A stretch of 6,351 nucleotides of DNA from Microcoleaceae cyanobacterium UBA11344 (lineage in GTDB: Bacteria > Cyanobacteriota > Cyanobacteriia > Cyanobacteriales > Microcoleaceae), in contig DMYK01000640.1 in the NCBI GenBank assembly GCA_003483675.1, positions 2,842-9,192 of the forward strand, written 5' to 3'. Position numbers and translations under genes: made by a program. The notes under the pieces are model-generated. The model did no database searches. It was not told where the DNA came from and saw nothing but the letters and a program-made list of their open reading frames with translations. Positions 5,676-6,351 of the stretch are shown here, piece after piece (positions within the stretch are counted from its first letter, which is position 1; every line of letters starts with the position of its first letter).

Positions 5676-5957
5676 ATGAGTTGGTGGCTGAGTCAAGAAA
5701 AAAATGTTCGGTTTGATATTCCAGAATCGTTTAGTGAATATGATTATGATAAAGATAGCTGCCGAGAAAAGCTATCAGAAGTATTAATTGCTTCAACAAT
5801 TGTTGAACATGAGAGTAATCGCGATAAAGCACGCTTTTCTAAAGGATTACATACTCCTTTGCTATTGATGTCAATCGATCCGAATGAAGTTCAAAAAAAA
5901 TGTCCGTTATTTCGCCAACTCTATAACTCTCTCAATAATGTTTGTCGTTCTTCTTAA
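5676..5957 (+). CDS. Hypothetical protein, possibly a truncated gene
   Basis: I do not recognise this 93-residue ORF. It starts at ATG 5676 with a weak GAGG (5659-5662) 13 bases upstream. The sequence opens MSWWLSQEKNVRFDIP, continues with a charged stretch rich in Asp, Glu and Lys, and has a helical-looking segment SCREKLSEVLIASTIVEHES. It has no membrane segment or known motif. Its AT-rich codon use resembles the toxin/immunity region rather than fabF. Its last 26 bases overlap the 3' end of the minus-strand gene, so the C-terminus NNVCRSS may be an accident of a junction, and the ORF may be the front part of a longer gene. It could instead be a real small orphan or a non-coding frame. Confidence 0.4.
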   Translation: MSWWLSQEKNVRFDIPESFSEYDYDKDSCREKLSEVLIASTIVEHESNRDKARFSKGLHTPLLLMSIDPNEVQKKCPLFRQLYNSLNNVCRSS

Positions 5958-6351
5958 CAGATTCTCCCGACACCAACTCCAGCCGATATCGGTACAAAGC
6001 CACAGGATGCCCCCCAGCGGCAAAATAATCGGGGTCTTGCGGCGACAAATAAATCGCTGTCACCTGATCGGCTTCAATCTTTCTACTCGCAGAACCGCTA
6101 TTTTCCTCACCCCTAACAACTCGATAAGCCGTAGTTGTTTCCACCTCATTTAAATAAATATCGGACTCTCCCCGAAACACCTGCTGAGAAATTTCTGTAG
6201 ATACAAATTCATCCTGATTCGGTGTCTCAGTTCCCCGACTGGTGACAATTGAAACCAGTTTTCGTTCCCCTTTCAAAATAGTAATTTGACGGTTGGGATT
6301 GTGCGGATCGACTTTCACCGAAAGTACAGCGCCATCGCCCAAATAAGCCTT
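5932..6351 (-). CDS. DUF6816-like cyanobacterial protein, 5' end outside the window
   Basis: The open frame continues through the right edge: the codons Lys-Ala-Tyr-Leu precede Gly-Asp-Gly-Ala, so the TTG at 6342 is not the true start. The visible 139 C-terminal residues contain DPHNPNRQITILKGERKLVS, TPNQDEFVSTEISQQVFRG, NEVETTTAYRVV and DQVTAIYLSPQDPDYF, then ALYRYRLEL. From memory these match the conserved C-terminal half of DUF6816 proteins, found in cyanobacteria and plastids and of unknown function; relatives usually carry an N-terminal signal or transit sequence, not visible here. The strand-rich composition suggests a beta-barrel or lipocalin-like domain (inference). The last 12 residues after ELV look low in conservation and lie at the boundary with accessory DNA. 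Confidence 0.75.
   Translation of the reverse strand, partial: KAYLGDGAVLSVKVDPHNPNRQITILKGERKLVSIVTSRGTETPNQDEFVSTEISQQVFRGESDIYLNEVETTTAYRVVRGEENSGSASRKIEADQVTAIYLSPQDPDYFAAGGHPVALYRYRLELVSGESVKKNDKHY

Overview
The window looks like chromosomal DNA from a filamentous cyanobacterium, probably Oscillatoriales of the Microcoleus or Oscillatoria kind. The evidence is a photosystem I psaC gene with the conserved 81-residue product, cyanobacterial-type acpP and fabF, two exact HIP1 octamers (GCGATCGC) inside fabF with many near-HIP1 CGATCG/CGATCGCC sites elsewhere, and several dispersed intergenic repeats. The order-level guess rests on general resemblance and memory, not on a search.

Left part (1-1664): repeat-like DNA, then psaC on the minus strand with a good intrinsic terminator behind it. 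Upstream of psaC, also on the minus strand, lies a two-CCG-domain iron-sulfur protein of the HdrB/SdhE type. The 273 bp between them holds no gene and one copy of a common dispersed repeat. Middle (1833-2660): a plus-strand VapBC-like toxin-antitoxin pair with a 4-base GTGA overlap. It is followed five bases after the toxin stop by a sequence that resembles an integron attC site with a damaged right core, which suggests the pair once travelled as a gene cassette.

Core lipid block (2891-4506): acpP and fabF, carrier protein and elongating ketosynthase of type II fatty acid synthesis, on the plus strand. A hairpin with a T-run lies between them and a perfect 34-base palindrome terminator follows fabF.

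Right part (4507-6351): a gene-poor accessory stretch. It holds a roughly 94-bp repeat with imperfect inverted ends, then a broken gene for a small papain-fold toxin (Tox-PL-2-like). The toxin reading frame has lost its start frame and has an in-frame TAA before its last 24 codons. Directly behind it, with a strong ribosome binding site, is an intact 120-residue gene that is best read as its immunity partner. An unrecognised 93-residue ORF follows. The window ends in the 3' part of a minus-strand gene that resembles the cyanobacterial DUF6816 family.

Taken together, conserved housekeeping genes (psaC, acpP-fabF, the DUF6816-like gene) are separated by two small toxin-type modules and by mobile or repetitive DNA. 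The toxin/immunity remnant and the attC-like cassette end are the parts most worth a second look. No rRNA, tRNA, CRISPR array or transposase gene was seen.
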